Under the pieces are notes generated by a model. The model was not told where the DNA came from. It ran no database searches and saw only the letters and a list, made by a program, of their open reading frames with translations. This document shows positions 61,443 to 64,000 of a stretch of 64,000 nucleotides of DNA, in pieces. The DNA is from Nitrospinaceae bacterium. Its GTDB lineage: Bacteria; Nitrospinota; Nitrospinia; Nitrospinales; Nitrospinaceae. Position 1 is the first letter of the stretch. Every line of letters begins with the position of its first letter. The stretch is from the NCBI GenBank assembly GCA_029261535.1, contig JAJDBF010000014.1, positions 40,593 through 104,592 on the forward strand, in the 5' to 3' direction. Position numbers and translations under genes: made by a program.

Positions 61443-61994
61443 TTATTGAGCAAAAAAAGATACGGTGGTGTCACCCATGCGTCTCTCATCGAACCGGGTC
61501 AGTTTACCATATTGGCCTGCCAGTTCTTGCTTGTGGAAGTGCTCGACCAGCACCCAGGCATCTTTCTTCAAAAGCGGCCCACGCCCAAGATCGTTCAGGG
61601 TCGCTTCATACAGCCCATCAGCAAAGGGGGGATCGACATACACGAAATCGAACGATGCGCTTTCAGCTTCCAGTTTCTGCATGGCGCGGGTGGCCTCCAG
61701 CGCGAGAAGAACGCACGTGGAACCCTCCATTTTGCAATGCAACTGGTTCTTTTGGATGATCTCCTGAGCCGCCTGATCGGGCTCGACCATCACCGCGCAA
61801 TCAGCGCCCCGGCTCAACGCCTCAAGGGAGATGGCACCCGTCCCGGCAAACAGGTCAAGCCAGCTTGTATTATGAATTCGGGAACTCAGTATATTGAATA
61901 TAGATTCACGCACCCTATCGAGGGTGGGGCGGAGTTTCGCTTTTCTAAGCGAGGTGAGCCGTGTTCCTTTTGCACTGCCGGCGATAATGCGCAT
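61443..61994 (-). CDS. rsmD: 16S rRNA (guanine966-N2)-methyltransferase RsmD
   Basis: The 183-residue SAM-dependent methyltransferase modifies G966 of 16S rRNA. It begins MRIIAGSAKGTRL, has the SAM-binding LDLFAGTGAISLEALSRGA, and the target-base motif VDPPF (near 125, family NPPY/DPPF). The start was moved six codons in from a TTG to the ATG at 61994, with AAGG nine bases upstream. It is first in the rsmD-mnmA-suhB operon on the minus strand. Confidence 0.93.
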   Translation of the reverse strand: MRIIAGSAKGTRLTSLRKAKLRPTLDRVRESIFNILSSRIHNTSWLDLFAGTGAISLEALSRGADCAVMVEPDQAAQEIIQKNQLHCKMEGSTCVLLALEATRAMQKLEAESASFDFVYVDPPFADGLYEATLNDLGRGPLLKKDAWVLVEHFHKQELAGQYGKLTRFDERRMGDTTVSFFAQ

Positions 61995-62034
61995 GTTTTC
62001 TGACCTTGACAAGATGGTGGGCAGGACTTTGACC

Positions 62035-62064
62035 TTGACAAAATCGCCCAGTAAACTCTAAAAT
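62035..62064 (+). promoter_or_regulatory. Promoter of tRNA-Gln
   Basis: A perfect TTGACA (62035-62040) is followed after 18 bases by TAAAAT (62059-62064), 56 bases before the tRNA. The sequence TGACCTTGACAA occurs twice just upstream (62001-62012 and about 62030-62041). Confidence 0.55.
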
Positions 62065-62119
62065 TTAGACAAGTTTAGTGGGTCCACGGCCCACCGTCAA
62101 AATTTAATAAAAATAGCGC

Positions 62120-62193
62120 TCGGGAATCGTCTAACGGTAGGACGACAGGTTCTGGACCTGAAGGTTGGGGTTCGAATCCCTGTTCCCGAGCCA
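62120..62193 (+). tRNA. tRNA-Gln (anticodon CTG)
   Basis: The acceptor stem TCGGGAA pairs with TTCCCGA. The D arm TCGTC/GACGA, the anticodon loop TTCTGGA (CTG, reading CAG), the T arm with GGTTCGAATCC and an encoded CCA are present. The 74-base length including CCA fits. A T tract follows directly (62194-62201). The anticodon stem has one A-A mismatch at its outer end. Confidence 0.93.
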
Positions 62194-62218
62194 TTTTTTT
62201 TGCAGGACGTTTCACTCA

Positions 62219-62734
62219 ATGAGCGACACTCAATCCGCCAGCCCGGAAAACAAAAAGAAGAACTTGCGTAACCCGTTTTTGATCGCCTTGTGGACTCCGC
62301 TTTATCTGCTCGGGTTTTCCATTTGCACCGCGACGGGTATGCTTTGGTCCGTGCTATTTCTTATTATGACCCTTGGGCTCCTGTTCGCCTATGTGACCGA
62401 GTTCGAGATCATACCGGGATTGTACGCCAACGAAGTGGTCCACAAAGTGGCCGTGTCTTCCCTGCTTGGTATCGCCTTGGGACTCTTGATCGGCATCGGT
62501 ATCCGCGCCCTGACAGGTGTGGACGAAGGCACCGACACCGGTGGTGCTCTCTCTGGCGACAGACATTTAGCCGCCATCTGGCTGATGACCGCCATCCCCG
62601 GTTATTTGGTTTGCGCCTGGAGGATTGCCGCAGTGAACAAACGGGACCTTGAAGGTGAGCATCGGGAACGGATGGAAAAACGCAAAAAAAGAAAAAAAAG
62701 CGGCCCGCCTATTATGGAAAAGGACGGGTTTTAA
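62219..62734 (+). CDS. Hypothetical membrane protein downstream of tRNA-Gln
   Basis: The 171-residue protein has about four membrane helices (PFLIALWTPLYLLGFSICTA, LWSVLFLIMTLGLLFAY, VSSLLGIALGLLIGIGI, WLMTAIPGYLVCAWRIAAV) and a basic C-terminal tail of lysines and arginines. No family is recognised. The start at ATG 62219 (AGGA 12 bases upstream) replaces a longer frame that would begin inside the tRNA. It may be transcribed with the tRNA. Confidence 0.75.
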   Translation: MSDTQSASPENKKKNLRNPFLIALWTPLYLLGFSICTATGMLWSVLFLIMTLGLLFAYVTEFEIIPGLYANEVVHKVAVSSLLGIALGLLIGIGIRALTGVDEGTDTGGALSGDRHLAAIWLMTAIPGYLVCAWRIAAVNKRDLEGEHRERMEKRKKRKKSGPPIMEKDGF

Positions 62735-62963
62735 GAGGATCGGTAAGTCTTCTGAAATGATTCATTAACACCAGTCTCTCCTTGTCACTCATAACTCCCC
62801 CTCATTAGATGAACAAAAAAAACCGCCCACGGAGCCCCAACGGGGACCGCAAACGGCCTTCGATTTCCATCCCTTGCCCATCCCTAGAAATTCGGGCCAT
62901 TCTCAAAATGAGAACGGGATAGCTTTTCTTTAAAAGATTGGTATAGTTGGCTTTATTCCTCAA

Positions 62964-63038
62964 GGCCCCATCGTCTAGCGGTTAGGACACCGGCCTCTCA
63001 CGCCGGTAACGGGGGTTCGATTCCCCCTGGGGTCACCA
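62964..63038 (+). tRNA. tRNA-Glu (anticodon CTC)
   Basis: The acceptor stem GGCCCCA pairs with TGGGGTC. The anticodon stem CCGGC/GCCGG carries loop CTCTCAC (anticodon CTC, reading GAG); the T arm includes GGTTCGATTCC; CCA is encoded. The 75-base length fits. It is the likely insertion target of the downstream integrase element. Confidence 0.95.
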
Positions 63039-63437
63039 ACTCAACATCCAATAAAATCCAAAGAGGTCCAAACCCCCATGAAAACATGGGGGTTTTCTTG
63101 TTATTGGGTCCAGAGAGGGGTAATATTGTTTAATGAAATCCGGCAACTCATGGGGGCAACTATAAGGGCTCAAAAAACCTCCAATTAAGTTACCCCCAAT
63201 ACCATCAAACAAGGAAATCATTGAAGGTGCTCAACCCAGTATTAGCATGGGCAACTCGACGGATAAGCCTTTGCAGAGGAGGAGCGGCAATTGGCCGCGT
63301 CCCGGTTCACTCTCTAAAGCGATGGCTGACCATCCCTAAGACTGAGCAGACGTTACCTTGCCAACCCCTGCTGGCAACTATTGAGACTCGCTCCTCCCCC
63401 TTGGTGCTTCCCGTAAAAATATCCCTAAGGAGACCTC
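63039..63437 (+). other. Presumed attachment-site region between tRNA-Glu and integrase
   Basis: About 400 bases without a convincing gene. They hold the terminator above and three similar short sequences: GAGGGGTAAT (63115-63124), TGGGGGCAACT (63151-63161) and its near inverse AGTTACCCCCA (63188-63198). Repeated short boxes between a tRNA 3' end and an integrase gene are typical of the integrase arm sites of P4-type elements. AAGGAG lies six bases before the integrase ATG. The 63221-63451 reading frame has no supporting features. Confidence 0.5.
63071..63098 (+). terminator. Terminator after tRNA-Glu
   Basis: A 10-bp perfect stem AACCCCCATG/CATGGGGGTT (63071-63080 with 63085-63094) around loop AAAA is followed by TTCTTG. 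It lies 32 bases past the tRNA. Confidence 0.8.
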
Positions 63438-63998
63438 ATGCCTCTGACTGATACCACCATTCGCAAAGCCAAACCTGAATCCAAATCCGTCAAACTGTAC
63501 GATGAACGCGGACTGTTCCTGCTGGTGAGTCCAAAAGGCGGAAAGTGGTGGCGATTCAAGTACCGGTTTGATGGCAAGGAAAAGCAGTTATCCCTCGGCG
63601 TTTATCCCGACGTAAGCCTGAAGGATGCCAGGGAACGGCGAGATGATGCCCGCAAGTTGGTCGCCAATGAAATTGACCCCAGTGAAAATAGGAAAGCGAT
63701 AAAGGCGGTAGGAAAAGAAAATGCGGAAAACACCTTTGAATTAATCGCCAGAGAATGGTTTGCCAAACATTCAAAAAGCATTGCGTCAGACCATGCCACC
63801 CGTATTATTCGCCGTCTGGAAAAGAATTTTTTCCCCTACATAGGGGATAAACCCATCAAAGCCATTACGGCAACAGACTTACTAGCAGTTTTGCGTCGAA
63901 TTGAAAGCCGAGGGGCACTCAACACCACCCGAAGGGCCTTGGTGTATGTCGTCAGACGAATGTGTACCGGATGTGGATTTAAGTTAGAGACACGTTGA
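63438..63998 (+). CDS. P4-type tyrosine integrase, N-terminal part only
   Basis: The 186-residue product has the DUF4102 arm-binding domain (PLTDTTIRKAKPESKSVKLYD; GLFLLVSPKGGKWWRFKYRF; LSLGVYPDVSLKDARERRDD) and the start of the core-binding domain (FELIAREWFAKHS; RRLEKNFFPYIGDKPI). The catalytic domain of about 200 residues with Arg, His and Tyr is absent: a TGA at 63996-63998 ends the frame just before the window edge. The gene may be a decayed remnant or continue in another frame beyond the window; none of the three plus-strand frames stays open near the end. Its position next to tRNA-Glu marks the edge of an integrated element. Confidence 0.8.
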   Translation: MPLTDTTIRKAKPESKSVKLYDERGLFLLVSPKGGKWWRFKYRFDGKEKQLSLGVYPDVSLKDARERRDDARKLVANEIDPSENRKAIKAVGKENAENTFELIAREWFAKHSKSIASDHATRIIRRLEKNFFPYIGDKPIKAITATDLLAVLRRIESRGALNTTRRALVYVVRRMCTGCGFKLETR

Positions 63999-64000
63999 TT

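Noticed and set aside
63221..63451. 76-codon frame before the integrase
   Set aside because: The sequence has no family features and overlaps the integrase start; it probably belongs to the attachment region.
1..64000. CRISPR array or rRNA operon
   Set aside because: No regularly spaced direct repeats of the CRISPR type and no rRNA-like sequence were seen; the repeats found are dispersed or simple tandem.

Overview
This 64 kb window is a gene-dense bacterial chromosome segment. The best single clue to the organism is the two-subunit ATP-citrate lyase (aclB-aclA), the citrate-cleaving enzyme of the reverse TCA cycle. Its large 905-residue alpha subunit is unlike the short green-sulfur form. 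A nitric-oxide/oxidative-stress di-iron protein (RIC) sits beside it, and a lipoprotein resembling the haem-b gamma subunit of nitrite oxidoreductase-type enzymes lies elsewhere in the window. Together these suggest a marine nitrite oxidiser of the Nitrospinota type. That placement is inference; no rRNA is present to confirm it.

Layout. 0-2.9 kb: a secreted protein cut by the window edge, a glycosyltransferase, a polyprenyl diphosphate synthase and an AMMECR1 protein. 3-8.4 kb: aclBA and, divergently, ric. 8.4-14.9 kb: an accessory stretch with an HpcH/HpaI-type aldolase, a 749-residue ATP-grasp/FMN-oxidase fusion, a pentapeptide-repeat protein, a TPR protein, a solitary HigA-like regulator, an outer-membrane protein interrupted by an in-frame stop, and two copies of a dispersed repeat. 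15-29.3 kb: mostly plus-strand housekeeping genes (comM, xerC-hslV-hslU, argB, hrcA-grpE, mutM, a radical SAM gene, ilvD). 29.4-35.7 kb: a more AT-rich signalling block of two near-duplicate PAS histidine kinases flanking two HD-GYP proteins. 35.8-43.3 kb: haem-b lipoprotein, M16 protease, dnaE and ald. 43.4-47.6 kb: an operon of a membrane protein, a fatty-acid-hydroxylase-like enzyme, a GH3-type acyl-adenylating enzyme and an enolase-superfamily enzyme. 47.7-53.9 kb: a monohaem cytochrome c, an LRR protein, bpt, and a five-gene redox operon (CYCXC protein, TlpA, His/Met-rich protein, cytochrome b, glutaredoxin-like). 53.9-62.7 kb: cNMP-binding protein, phhB, SGNH hydrolase, lysA/speA, rsmD-mnmA-suhB, tRNA-Gln. 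62.9-64 kb: tRNA-Glu followed by a P4-type integrase fragment, apparently the edge of an integrated element.

Taken together, aclBA points to autotrophic carbon fixation, ilvD/argB/ald/lysA/speA cover amino-acid and polyamine metabolism, and xerC-hslVU, hrcA-grpE and mutM cover chromosome and protein maintenance. The accessory regions hold three small gene sets whose combined function I could not match to a described pathway (8.4-11.7, 43.4-47.6 and 51.0-53.9 kb). Several start codons were moved from the longest reading frame to internal ATG, GTG or TTG codons with better ribosome-binding sites; each case is stated.
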